Positions 44,301-53,468 of a DNA stretch of 64,000 nucleotides are shown here, one piece after another (position 1 is the stretch's first letter; the number at the start of each line of letters is the position of its first letter). Below the pieces are notes generated by a model. It searched no databases. It was given only the letters and a program-made list of their open reading frames with translations, and was not told the origin of the DNA. Source of the DNA: Bombyx mori (taxonomy: Eukaryota; Arthropoda; Insecta; Lepidoptera; Bombycidae); assembly GCF_030269925.1 (NCBI RefSeq), contig NC_085124.1:5766001-5830000 (forward strand), given 5' to 3'. Position numbers and translations under genes: made by a program.

Positions 44301-44528
44301 ACCCCTGGTCACCATCGCCAGGGGGGGGATCGCCGCGTCTCTTCTTATGACTATGGCCGCCAGGCCGCCGTCGTCCCCAAACCAACAATCATTTGCTGGG
44401 GGAACGAAGTACGGCTCGGCGACCACAGCCACATCTATGGACCGCTCCGCCATGCTCTGAGACAGCATGTCCTGAGCTCTGGCGGAGTGGTTCAGGTTTC
44501 CTTGGAGGAAGCGATAGGTGCGGTCCAT
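41346..44528 (-). CDS. R1-clade ORF2: endonuclease, RT, CCHC
   Basis: The 1060-residue open frame starts MDRTYRFLQGNLNHSARAQD. The N-terminal endonuclease (about 1-215) keeps VVAEPYF, GDLNAKSIAWGS (D at about 127) and LSDHRYIRF. The RT (about 440-720) has DTAPGPDGV, AGYRPIVLL, SLDIANAFNTLPW, RGVPQGSVLGPLLW and CYADDTLVV (Asp at about 680-681). A C-terminal CCHC finger (C966, C969, H978, C983) is the mark of R1-type elements. Every catalytic motif I can check is present and the frame is unbroken. It is GC-rich, quite unlike the surrounding DNA. With ORF1 mostly lost, the copy could not complete its own cycle. Confidence 0.93.
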   Translation of the reverse strand: MDRTYRFLQGNLNHSARAQDMLSQSMAERSIDVAVVAEPYFVPPANDCWFGDDGGLAAIVIRRDAAIPPLAMVTRGQGFVALQLEGTVVIGAYFSPNRPTVEFGHFLGEIGAIARRLAPRPVILAGDLNAKSIAWGSPRSDARGRLLERWANAAGLCLLNRGSVATCVRWQGESIVDVTFASPAIARRIRDWRVLEGAETLSDHRYIRFDLSARSAVADALGDHPRGASRSFPKWALKRLNKELLMEASTVAAWAPMRPHPVEVEGEAGWFRDTMRRICDVSMPRIGPRLPNRQAYWWSPEIAQLRVECVRARRECARHRRRRLPRRNDPVAFAAAEARLHAAFRVAQRALQLAIRRAKDQHMEGLLETLDEDPWGRPYHMVRNKMRPWAPPITERLQPQQLRDIVSALFPQEREGFVAPAMDSPPEYDGEVPAEVPHITGAELRVAVRKMCAKDTAPGPDGVHGRIWALALGALGDRLLRLYNSCLESGRFPSSWRTGRLVLLRKEGRPADTAAGYRPIVLLDEVGKLLERILAARIIQHLVRVGPDLSAEQYGFREGRSTVDAILRVRALSDEAVSGGGVALAVSLDIANAFNTLPWSVIGGALERHGVPPYLRRLVGSYLEDRSVTCTGHGGIVHRFPVVRGVPQGSVLGPLLWNIGYDWVLRGALLPGLSVICYADDTLVVARGGSFAEPARLATAGVAHVVGKIRRLGLDVALSKSEAMWFHRPRRVPPVDAHIVVGGVRIGVGVQLKYLGLILDSRWTFRAHFQNLVPRLLGVAGALSRLLPNVGGPDQVTRRLYTGVVRSMALYGAPVWGQSLAVGVAKLLQRPQRTIAVRVIRGYRTISFEAACVLAGTPPWVLEAEALAADYQWRADLRVRGVARPSPSVVRARRAQSRRSVLESWSRRLADPSAGRRTVEAIRPVLVNWVNRDRGRLTFRLTQVLTGHGCFGEFLHRIGAEPTAECHHCGCDLDTAEHTLVACPAWEGWRRVLVAKIGNDLSLPSIVASMLGDDESWKAMLDFCECTISQKEAAGRVRDAQVRRRRAGAREADIAQALAL

Positions 44529-44637
44529 TACTGTTGGACCACATCCATCGCCCCCTCCCCTTCACCGCTGCCCCCGCCCTCCGGCGCCGGCGCCGCAGCG
44601 GGGATTACAGCGTCGGCCAGTGCTCCTCTGGCCACTT
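44529..44637 (-). CDS. Remnant of R1-clade ORF1, last about 35 codons
   Basis: The minus-strand frame ends ...EGEGAMDVVQQ with a TAA overlapping the ORF2 ATG (TAATG), the usual arrangement for ORF1 and ORF2 translation. It opens only back to about 44637, where the genomic flank begins. No zinc fingers are left. Confidence 0.6.
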
Positions 44638-44747
44638 AACATAGCTTGTTAATTTACAAGCTAGCTTAGGATTGACCGGCTGATCTGAGTGCCTGCAAAC
44701 GAAAGGGATAGAGACTCGTCCTTAAATCTTGAGCTACAATCCCACCT

Positions 44748-45013
44748 TTTTTTTTAACGCTGGGGAATCCATTTACGGATACCCGGTCAAGGGGGTATCG
44801 GATCGTGTTATCTCAGACTCCGGCGCCTCCTGAGAGGAAGAGGGGGAGAAGAAAAGGACCGAGGTCCTCCACCTCCCCGAATTTCTCACAGGAGACTACG
44901 CTTTCAAAAAGGCGCGAGAGGCATTTGCCCCGCAGAACCAATACCGTCTAAACCCCATCGAAGTTCACCACACCGGCTACACGGAACCTACGGTACCGCA
45001 GTGCGCACCGAAA
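44748..45013 (-). mobile_element. LINE 3' UTR fragment with long TSD
   Basis: A GC-rich non-coding fragment has poly-T at the left. It is bounded by a 16-base duplication with one mismatch (agctacaatcccacct at 44732; agctaccatcccacct at 45014). It is therefore a separate LINE-type insertion of an unidentified family. Confidence 0.72.
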
Positions 45014-45238
45014 AGCTACCATCCCACCTATATAATATATATAAATATTTATTTATTTATATATTTATTTATTTCTAATAATAAACAAAAAAAACAAAGT
45101 GATATTTTGTTGTAATTCACAAATTGTTGAACCCTCTACAGTTTTTCAGATTAGTAGGTACATAGACATAGATTAGGACATGAAAACCATAATTCTATAA
45201 ATTAGAATCTTAAAAAGTCGATTACCAATTTTCCCAGC

Positions 45239-45388
45239 TGAATGATGTAATTAAGGTTCAATTTGGTTTGCGTACTATCCGTAAAGAAAAACTGTGTGTG
45301 GTTGCAACGACATTTATTGTGCGACTGACTTCACTTTTGACAAGTAAAAATATAGTAATTAGCAAAGAGTATAAGGTTAGTAACAACA
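45239..45388 (-). repeat. BEL/Pao element, 3' LTR
   Basis: This 150-bp LTR (TG...CA) is identical base for base, as I read it, to 49996-50145. A purine-rich GGTGGGCGG tract lies just inside, in the polypurine-tract position for a minus-strand element. Confidence 0.92.
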
Positions 45389-45610
45389 TACCGCCCACCA
45401 AAGGACTACTAAGTTCTTTCTAAATCTATTGCACTAATTACAACGTCAAGGTGACTTCAAAACAATATTCTACAAAACGAAATAAAGGTTGCTTAAATAC
45501 TAGACATCATAATACAATATGCTTAACTTGAGACTTAGTATTAATTTAATAATAATATTGCTACATATTGACATTGGTAGAGAATCTTGACAAAATTACA
45601 AGATGACCTT

Positions 45611-47056
45611 TCACCGAGTGGAATCCACCGGCAAACGACATAATTTTGTTATTGATTTTGCCCTTAGGATCCAATATTTTGATCTGAGATAACATAGCAT
45701 TAACTGAACCCCTTCATGTAGTGTCTTGATATGGGCGTCAGCAACGATCAAGTGTACTAGGGTGTTCTTATTTCCAAGAATAATTGGGTGTTTTCGGTCA
45801 TCAGGTAAGTTAGTATGTTTAAGGCGACCGCCCACCCTGAGGATATGATTCTCATCCAGGTATGCGTTTAGCGATCGTAATTTACTTTTTTTTTTAACTT
45901 GTTTCTTATCTCTTAGCCGATCTATTTCTTCTTTGAATTCTTGTTGTACTAACTTAATGCATGTGATAAGCGCCTCTTCAAATTCTTGTGTAGTTATTTC
46001 CTTGCTCGTACTTAAATTACTTTTGTATCTTAAAAATCTTTTACAGTAAATAATAGTTTTTAGTAATTCTGGTAACGTATCAAAATCTTCAAACTGAGCG
46101 GTTAAAGGTTTTAGTTCTTCTGCATTGTGGTAAGTATTTAATTTTATTGGTTTCATTTCTAATTCTGTTTCTGTTATTCCTGGCTTACTGTATATTATTT
46201 CTTTTTTGCATAACCACTTGGGCCCTGTCCACCACAACTCTTTCTGTTTCAAGTCCGCCAGCAGCATGCCTCGCGACCCGATGTCTGCAGGATTCTCTTC
46301 CGAAGCTACATGGAACCATCGATGTGTGTTTACATTCTCTACAATTTCTACGACCCGGTTTGCCACGAATGTCTTCCATCTATGAGGATCACCAGATAGC
46401 CATGCAAGAACAATTGATGAATCTGTCCATGCATAGATGTTAGAAGTAGGTATACGCATTGCATTTTCTATTTGCTTAAGTAACCTTGCTAATAACAGCG
46501 CCCCACATAACTCCAGGCGTGGTAGAGACACGGTACGGAGTGGTGCCACTCTAGTACGGGCAGCTAATAGATTGGTGAATACTGAACCATCTTCCCTCTT
46601 CACACGAATGTAAGCTACCGCAGCATAGGCTTTCATGGAAGCATCGCTGAAACCATGAACCTCGATGTTTTCCATCTGTGTGCTTACTGTGTTTAGCCAT
46701 CTTGGAATACCTATCTCTTTTACATGTTCAAAGTCTTCTCTAATTGTCAACCAATCGTGTAACAGCGATTGGTTAATCTCGTCATCCCAGCCAATCGGTT
46801 CTAGCCATAGCCTTTGTATGAGTATCTTAGCCAAAATTAGGCTCGGGGCGATCCATCCCAGTGGGTCAAAAAGTCTTTGAATATCAGATAGTATGCCTCT
46901 CTTTGTAATACTGCTTGACCTTGCTGGTAAGTTAACCTTGTACTGAAATTGATCCGTGCCCAGGTTCCATATCAAACCTAGGGCTTGTACTTTTCCATCC
47001 AATTTAAAATCCAACTGTGCTCGAGATGTACGTTTGTTTGGTTCGATAGATTTCAA
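45611..47056 (-). pseudogene. BEL/Pao pol: RNase H and truncated integrase
   Basis: This is the last third of the gag-pol frame, after the second in-frame stop. The segment LFDPLGWIAPSLILAKILIQ, then an RNase H region (SLPRLELCGALLLARLLKQ, YAWTDSSIVLAWLSG), leads to the integrase zinc-binding start (HPIILGNKNTLVHLIVADAH). Then the chain jumps to a short terminal peptide, KLCRLPVDSTR, which resembles the normal extreme C-terminus of BEL pol. The whole integrase core is gone. The deletion junction lies near 45630-45650. Confidence 0.88.
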
Positions 47057-47083
47057 AAATTCAGCAGAATTGGATGACCCTTT

Positions 47084-47404
47084 TTATAATACAAATCCAC
47101 CTTTCTGTAGAATATTATCTACTTCTTGTGCTCTCTTTATGGCTTCAGGAGCACTGCTCTCCCCCGACATTAGTTCGTCCATGTAAAAATCTTCTTTAAT
47201 AATTCGAACAGCCATTGGATGATTTCGACCTTCATCGTCCGCCACCTGGTGAAGCGTTCTTACAGCCAGGTGAGGGGCCGCCGCTGTGCCAAATGTAACA
47301 CGAAGCATACGATATTCTTTAATCGGGTCTAATTCATTCTCTCTCCACAAAAGGCGTTGATATCGATCGGCGTCTTCTTCATAAAGTAATATTTGCAGGT
47401 ACAT
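47084..47404 (-). pseudogene. BEL/Pao pol: RT segment between two stops
   Basis: The same frame as the flanking segments is cut by a TAA at 47408-47410 upstream and a TAA at 47084-47086 downstream. It holds the RT palm, with FGTAAAPHLAVRTLHQVADD and the active-site region FYMDELMSG. The second catalytic Asp of the usual YxDD reads Glu. It starts mid-domain and is not a gene of its own. Confidence 0.86.
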
Positions 47405-47407
47405 CTT

Positions 47408-49828
47408 TTATATATCACTTGCATAGCAAACACGATGTAATCTCGATCTCATAAGTATGTTCCTTAAGTCCTCTTGCAGTTGCGGACCTACAAGCAATTC
47501 ATCGTTTAGAGAAACGCAGTTGGAGCCCTTCGCGGAAGCATCAAATACTACGCGTGTCTTAGAAGTTTCTCTGTCTGCGTGTACCACGGCGCGATGAGGT
47601 AAGTATACTGATTTTCTCTCATTTATTTCATTCTTAGATATTTCTTCCATGTAGTTAGCTTTTATGTATTCTTGCATGACCTTTGTATAATCTTCTTTCA
47701 GTTTAGTTTCTTTCTTAAATCTTCTTTCTAGCTGAAGTAGCCTCTTTCTAGCTATTTCTTTCGTATTTCCTTCAGTCGAAATTGGATTCTTTGTATTAAA
47801 TGGCAGCCTTACTAGATATCTTCCTTCACTATTTCTCGTATGTGTGCTTTCATATATTGTTTCACATAGCTTTTCTTCCTTTGTTAATATTCTCTTTTTA
47901 TCATTGTCAATTTCCCAGAGGGATTTCAACATATGATCTATATGGACTTGATGATGAAGGACCAGAAATGATTCATTTTCACGGTTATTATCGATTTCTC
48001 CGAAGAGGATCCACCCCAGGTTGGTTTCTTGGGCACATGGAGAACCTGGAGGGCCCTTAATAAGTGTTGGTTGCACAATCTGTGCATACTCTTTAACACC
48101 AAGAAGTAAGTCTATAGAACCTGGTTGAAAGTAGTCTGGATCTGCCAGGTTGAGTCCTTCTAGATGTGGCCAATGTGTGACAGTTACAGCTTTGGAGGGG
48201 ATCTTCGTGGTCAACTGTTTACTCATAACATATGCTTGTATGTTGATTTCGAAGCTTGGATTCCAGTGGGAGCCAATCTTAAGTTGAACCACGTGATCAA
48301 CGTTAGTCCTAGTAGATCCCACCCCGATGATACTTCCTCTCGCTGATTGCCTGGTAAGTTTGAGCATTTGAGCCGCCTTCTCGCTTAAAAATGAAGCCTG
48401 CGAACCTTGGTCTACTAGCGCACGAAGGACAACGGTTTGGTTATGCTCGTTCCTCGCTAAAACCATCGCTGTGGCTAGTAGTGCTGTGCTTTGTTTAGTA
48501 TTGTGATGTGACGCCACCATGCTATTTATAACCTCTTCTTTCTCTTCTACCCCGTGGTGAGATGCATTCGGTTGATTCCTTTCCTCAGTTTGTACCGAGT
48601 CTTGATGGCGGTGGAGAAGAGTGTGATGCCGTCTTCTACATAAGCGACAGGACATTTGTAACTTACACTGGTAAGCAGAATGCCCAGGCACCAAACAGTT
48701 AAAACACAGATTGTTGGTCTTGACATAATCAGCTCTTTCTTTAGGTTGCAGTTTGGTAAAATTCTTACAATGACATAATGTATGTTTTTCTTTACAGAGC
48801 ACGCAAGTTCTTTCATTTGGCTGTGACGTGGTGGCTGTGGCAGTTACTAAGTGTGAACGTTCTCTTACAGGTTTGTCACGGCTGCTACAAGTCCCTGACA
48901 CGGACAATACAAGTTCTAAGGTACGGTATCTTGACTGCAGGAAATCTTTTAAATTCTCCCAAGTTGGTAGTTCGTCCTCTGATTTTGAATAAGCTGTCTG
49001 CTCCCATTCTTTGTGAGACTCCGGGTCCAACTTCTGTATCACAAGGAATATAATTATAGGATCCCAGGAGGTCGTAGGTATGTTTAAATTTTCTAAATTA
49101 TTCAAACAATCTGTCGTGACGTCTAATAAATTTTTTAATTGATTTGCAGACTGAGAACTAATTTTCTTCTGATTAAATAATTTCTTCAAAACTGAGTTAA
49201 TTATTAATCGTTTATTTCCATACCTTGACTTCAAAATATTCCATGCTTTTTTATAATTGTTTTCCGTGACTTGAATAGGTTTTAATAATGTTTCTGCCTC
49301 GCAGCTGACTGTACTCTTAAGATAATGTAACTTTTGTACGTTACTTAAAGCCGGGTTCTTATCCACTAAGGAGGTAAATAGGTCTTGAAACGTAGGCCAA
49401 TCTTCATAGTTTCCAGTGAATTTAGGTAATTCGATTCTCGGTAACCGAACAAGGTTTTCGGTATCCGCAATAATCTTAGAATTATTTGGTGAGGACGTTA
49501 AAGTACTCGGCGCGGCTGCTTGTGTGAAAGATTGCAAAAGATCTTTTAAATCGGCTAACAAAACGAGATACAAATCTTCGAACACGAAGTAATCTTCATT
49601 TTGAAAATATGGTAACTCTTGTCTTTGTTCTTTCGGTGTTATTTTTACCAATAGTAGATGCGTTTGCTTAAATGTAGTCCAATATTCTTCGATACATTTA
49701 ATTCTTGCTTCTACATAACCTCTTGTCAATCTAGCTTTTGGACATTTCTTCAAATTAATTTGAGTTTTGTTTAAGAGCGCAGCGGTATCTTCTAAAACGT
49801 TCAACAGTTCATCCATAGTACCGTCCAA
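47408..49828 (-). CDS. BEL/Pao gag, protease and start of RT
   Basis: The 806-residue open frame starts at the ATG at 49828. A DUF1759-like gag region fills about residues 120-330 (LPKFTGNYEDWPTFQDLFTS). The zinc knuckle CFNCLVPGHSAYQC is near 374-387, followed by CRLCRRRHHTLLH. The aspartic protease (A17 type) has VDQGSQASF near 473, and the RT begins with KTRVVFDASAKGSNCVSLND. It stops at TAA where the RT palm would continue (YASDI, stop). By family knowledge the full polyprotein makes the particle, matures it and copies RNA to DNA; this copy cannot make RT through to RNase H. Confidence 0.9.
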   Translation of the reverse strand: MDGTMDELLNVLEDTAALLNKTQINLKKCPKARLTRGYVEARIKCIEEYWTTFKQTHLLLVKITPKEQRQELPYFQNEDYFVFEDLYLVLLADLKDLLQSFTQAAAPSTLTSSPNNSKIIADTENLVRLPRIELPKFTGNYEDWPTFQDLFTSLVDKNPALSNVQKLHYLKSTVSCEAETLLKPIQVTENNYKKAWNILKSRYGNKRLIINSVLKKLFNQKKISSQSANQLKNLLDVTTDCLNNLENLNIPTTSWDPIIIFLVIQKLDPESHKEWEQTAYSKSEDELPTWENLKDFLQSRYRTLELVLSVSGTCSSRDKPVRERSHLVTATATTSQPNERTCVLCKEKHTLCHCKNFTKLQPKERADYVKTNNLCFNCLVPGHSAYQCKLQMSCRLCRRRHHTLLHRHQDSVQTEERNQPNASHHGVEEKEEVINSMVASHHNTKQSTALLATAMVLARNEHNQTVVLRALVDQGSQASFLSEKAAQMLKLTRQSARGSIIGVGSTRTNVDHVVQLKIGSHWNPSFEINIQAYVMSKQLTTKIPSKAVTVTHWPHLEGLNLADPDYFQPGSIDLLLGVKEYAQIVQPTLIKGPPGSPCAQETNLGWILFGEIDNNRENESFLVLHHQVHIDHMLKSLWEIDNDKKRILTKEEKLCETIYESTHTRNSEGRYLVRLPFNTKNPISTEGNTKEIARKRLLQLERRFKKETKLKEDYTKVMQEYIKANYMEEISKNEINERKSVYLPHRAVVHADRETSKTRVVFDASAKGSNCVSLNDELLVGPQLQEDLRNILMRSRLHRVCYASDI

Positions 49829-49995
49829 CCAGAAAACGGAATAAAATTGTAATATTTATAAATTATGTATAAATTATTTGTCTTTAAATCACTGGAATGT
49901 GGTTTACGGCTTACTGGAAAACAATATTTTCACTGACCGGCGTCCATCTTCGATAGCTTGTATGTTCAAAAAAATCCGCTCGAATTTGACCAATA
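49829..49995 (-). other. BEL/Pao 5' leader
   Basis: The leader between the 5' LTR and gag should carry the primer-binding site next to 49995. The minus-strand sequence there starts 'tattggtcaaattcgagcgg', but I cannot match it to a tRNA by eye. Confidence 0.5.
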
Positions 49996-50145
49996 TGAAT
50001 GATGTAATTAAGGTTCAATTTGGTTTGCGTACTATCCGTAAAGAAAAACTGTGTGTGGTTGCAACGACATTTATTGTGCGACTGACTTCACTTTTGACAA
50101 GTAAAAATATAGTAATTAGCAAAGAGTATAAGGTTAGTAACAACA
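49996..50145 (-). repeat. BEL/Pao element, 5' LTR
   Basis: This copy is identical to the LTR at 45239-45388 and abuts ccagc on its outer side. Confidence 0.92.
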
Positions 50146-50289
50146 CCAGCTATTCAAGAGGATTATATCACGGGTGATGATAATTGATGTAAATGTACAG
50201 TAATCGAGAATCGAAACATTTCTACGATTGGTTTAAAACAAAAATACTCTAAGAATCCAGGATGAGACTCAAAAGTCAATAACGCAATA

Positions 50290-50541
50290 CTTTTTTTTGT
50301 TTTATTACTTACGTTCGTGGACGAGCTCACGGTCCACCGGATGTTAAGTAGTTATCGTCAGCTCATGACATCTACAACGTAAATGCTGCCACCTACTTTG
50401 AGATATGAGTTCTAAGGTCTCAGTATAGTTACAACGGTTGCCCCGCCCTTCAAATCGAAACGCATTACTGCTTCACGGCAGAAATAGGCGGGGTGGTGGT
50501 ACCTACCCGTGCGAACTCACAAGAGGTCCTACCGCCAGTAT
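50290..50541 (-). mobile_element. Bm1: Bm1 SINE, head-truncated, diverged
   Basis: The Bm1 body is present, but 'ggtccaccggatg' and 'cgtcagctcatgacatc' differ from the common form, so this is an older copy or a subfamily. Confidence 0.82.
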
Positions 50542-50605
50542 CAATAAAACGTTTTAAAATAAAGCTCAGTATAAGCTTACGGTATGGTTCCAAGATAACA
50601 GATTG

Positions 50606-50667
50606 CTGTCCTGGTGAAGCTGGAAAGGCCCCCGGGCCACCAGTAACCTTACAATCATAAAAAAAAG
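50606..50667 (+). mobile_element. LINE-A 3' tail, about 60 bp
   Basis: It runs from 'ctgtcctggtgaagctggaa' to poly-A. Confidence 0.75.
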
Positions 50668-50781
50668 GTAACAGATTATTATTCTGTTATTCTGTATTAT
50701 CAAATTAGTTCGTAACATTAATTTCCAAACTTTAATTATATACGACCTGTAGAAATAAATGTATGGATAATACTGCCAATT

Positions 50782-50916
50782 TACTGCCGTGAACCAATAA
50801 TGCGTTTCGGTTTGTACCGCAACCGTTGTAATGGAAAAACTGAGACTTTGGAACTCACGTGTCAAGCTGTCACCAGGTGACCGTAAGCTCCCCATGCTAA
50901 ATCTAAGCAAAAAAAT
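50782..50916 (+). mobile_element. Bm1: Degraded Bm1 SINE fragment
   Basis: 'aataatgcgtttcggtttg', 'actgagactttggaactc' and 'atctaagcaaaaaa' follow the Bm1 order, with deletions. Confidence 0.7.
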
Positions 50917-51929
50917 CGGTTGTCTGTAAAGTCGATTTACTGACGATTGATGAACGTGACAACGTCATAAGAAAATACTGATGGAATGGTTTCATTTTTC
51001 AAAAGAAAATTTTAATTTTATTTGTTTGATAGATATTTTGCATGGACAATTGACACCACATTCACTTTTCACTGAACTTCACACTTGACGAAAACATGTA
51101 AATATATTATTGTCGATGTGCCGATGTGGCGATGTGCGGAGGCCGATTGTGCCTCTTTGTCGCTCGTTGCGCGCTCTCGCTTGCACTTCAAGCCTTCAAT
51201 GGAACGCCTCAATGAGTCATGTTTTTTCGTGCGTGCAGCCGGCTCCATCGAATTATAAGACGTTGTCAAAAACAAAAAGAAATTCGAGAATCTTTCAAAG
51301 TAACAAGATTAATATTATATGAGTAATTTTTGATTGCTTTAAATTCATCTTCTAGAGCAATACAGTGGACAGTTGATATTTGAATAGAACGTGAAGCATA
51401 ACACATTACTAATTTGACAGGCAATTTAATTAATTTATTTTTAGCAATTAGTGCTTCGTGTAATGCTACTTACGTATGACTTATATAATCATTACTCGTG
51501 TTAATAAGTCAGCATACAAATTCAAACACTCAACTACGATTCGCTAATTTGAAATTTAAAATTAATAATTACATTTCTCCGATTTATAAAAGGAAAGCGT
51601 TCTAGTATGAGAATTAATTTAGATTTCAATTCATATTAAGAAAGCATACACACATAACTATGTGATAATGTATTTATTATGCATATGAATTTGAATTAAT
51701 AAAAAAAATATTAAATCGATTTCAAATGGCGCCACACTAGTATGTGTCCTGTCTCAATAAACACAGTTTTTCAAGGCAGTAATTCAATATTTTTTTTTCT
51801 GAAATTTCGAATAAAGCTATGTCCTTTTTGTATGTAGTTATATACTATTATATATTTACATTTACGTATTTGATCTGAAAATACAGTCATTAATAATGAA
51901 TAATACTTTCATTATCTATTGCTGGGGCC
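50917..51929. other. Unassigned spacer
   Basis: A GC-richer block at 51110-51240 (gatgtgcggaggccgattg) stands out from AT-rich DNA and could be an old promoter or exon; no protein or repeat is recognised. Confidence 0.4.
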
Positions 51930-52050
51930 AAAGAGTAATGCATGCTGCTTCAAAGAGATAAGACCTTATTATAAAATAATTAGGACTGCAACATCACATC
52001 TCAAGGCGATAAAATTTAAATTGTGCTGTTTATCGATTAAGGTAACCACC
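51930..52050 (+). mobile_element. Possible ancient Bm1-like fragment
   Basis: The order of 'gactgcaacatcacatctcaagg' (two short blocks) and 'ggtaaccacccaaca' resembles the Bm1 3' half, with heavy divergence. Confidence 0.35.
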
Positions 52051-52090
52051 CAACAGCTAATTGAAGTTTGAAGTCGTTTAGAGTTTAGAG

Positions 52091-52532
52091 TTTGAAGTCG
52101 TCGTGGCCTAACGGATAAGTCGTCCGATGCATTCGTGTTGAGCGATGCACCGGTGTTCGAATCTCAGGCGGGTACCAATTTTTCTAATGAAATACGTACT
52201 TAACAAATGTTCACGATTGACTTCCACGGTGAAGGAATAACATCGTGTAATAAAAAATGAAACCCGCAAAATCATAATTTACGTAATTACTGGTGGTAGG
52301 TCCTCTTGTGAGTCCGCGCGGGTGGGTACCACCGCCCTGCCTATTTCTGCCGTGAAGCAGTAATGCGTTTCGGTTTGAAGGGTGGGGCAGCCGTTGTAAC
52401 TATAATGAGACCTTAGAACTTATATCTCAAGGTGGTTGGCGCATTTACGTTGTGGATGTCTATGGGTTCCGGTAACCACTTAACACCAGGTGGGCTGTAA
52501 GTTCGTCCAACCATCTAAGCAATAAAAAAAAA
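52091..52532 (+). mobile_element. Bm1: Bm1 SINE, full length
   Basis: The tRNA-like head (tggcctaacgg, gtgttcgaatc), linker, body and poly-A are all present and little changed. Confidence 0.92.
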
Positions 52533-52862
52533 AGTTGAAAAAGAAAAAAATATAACTATATAAATTTAAAATGCATTTGAAATTCCGTTTAAAAGATTCG
52601 ATACACGCTAAAGCCAAACGCCTTAACAGACATAATGTTAAAAAGGTAACTTAAATAGGCTTTCGACAGGCGACTAACAATCTGACAAGATCGTGAAGAT
52701 CATATATCAATTACGTGTTTCGATAGACGTTTTTGTGACGTAAGTAGGACACTAACACCTTACGTGTGTGGTAAATAGGTTCTATTGTAATTGATCTATT
52801 GAAGCTCGATGTTGTTTTTCATAATCGAATCAGATTTTTTGATTATGTGCAATTATTATATA

Positions 52863-53068
52863 CTAGCGACCCGCCCTCGCTTCGCTTCGGAAACTGTAAT
52901 TTATTATTGATTTCTCCACTATTTAATGGATTGTTTATATAAATTTCCTCTTCAATCACTCTATCTATTAAAATAAGCCGCATCAAAATCCGTTGCGTAG
53001 CTTTAAAGATTTAAGCATACATAGGGATATAGGGACAGAAACCGACTTTGTTTTATACTATGTAGTGA
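52863..53068 (-). mobile_element. Non-autonomous Helitron, HelB
   Basis: On the minus strand the 206-bp element starts TCACTACATAG and ends gggcgggtcgCTAG, between A and T. It pairs with 12593-12803. Confidence 0.82.
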
Positions 53069-53390
53069 TCTGCCAAAATGCCAATAAGATATTAATTCAC
53101 GTGGTTGTTACCTACACTTTTTTATTTTAATCTTCATTTAACTACGGTTTTTTTTGTATGCAATGATGAATTCTATAAGTATAATAGATTTTAATATCTC
53201 TTTGTGGTACTTAGGACAGTTTGCTTGAATGAATGATATAGCCGGTTGTATTACTGTTCGAATTTAGTAGGTCCATACCATTTTCGAATGTAACTCATGA
53301 GTCAGGTAGACGTTTACGCAGCCTGACAAAAGCCTATAACTTGATTGCATCGTCACAATTATAAGTAAGTCATCTTGCTAGACATTAAAA
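53069..53390. other. Unassigned spacer
   Basis: Nothing recognised. Confidence 0.45.
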
Positions 53391-53468
53391 TCCTGGTTGA
53401 GCCCGTGCTCCTCCTGGTAAAACTGGAAACGCGTTCGGGCTACCAGTAATCATTCCTTCCTAAAAAAA
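53391..53468 (+). mobile_element. LINE-A 3' tail, diverged
   Basis: 'cctcctggtaaaactggaaa' and 'gggctaccagtaatcattcc' followed by A-run match the LINE-A end. Confidence 0.7.

Larger units (their letters stand above)
40863..44637 (-). mobile_element. R1-clade non-LTR retrotransposon, 5'-truncated in ORF1
   Basis: The element has poly-T at 40863-40886 on its 3' side, a 3' UTR of about 460 bp, a complete ORF2 and only the last about 35 codons of ORF1. A 5-bp match (aacat at 40858-40862 and 44638-44642) may be its target duplication. It is not inserted in rDNA, so it is not R1 itself; the exact family is not assigned. Confidence 0.87.
45239..50145 (-). mobile_element. BEL/Pao LTR retrotransposon, integrase-deleted
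   Basis: The 4907-bp element has identical 150-bp LTRs, a 5-bp target duplication ccagc (45234-45238 and 50146-50150) and a single long gag-pol frame on the minus strand. The order is gag with zinc knuckles, A17-type protease, RT, RNase H and a start of integrase. Most of the integrase is absent. Identical LTRs mean that insertion was recent, yet the coding part carries two stops. Confidence 0.92.

Noticed and set aside
49976..49995. A specific tRNA primer-binding site for the BEL element
   Set aside because: The sequence beside the 5' LTR does not match a tRNA 3' end that I can identify by eye.
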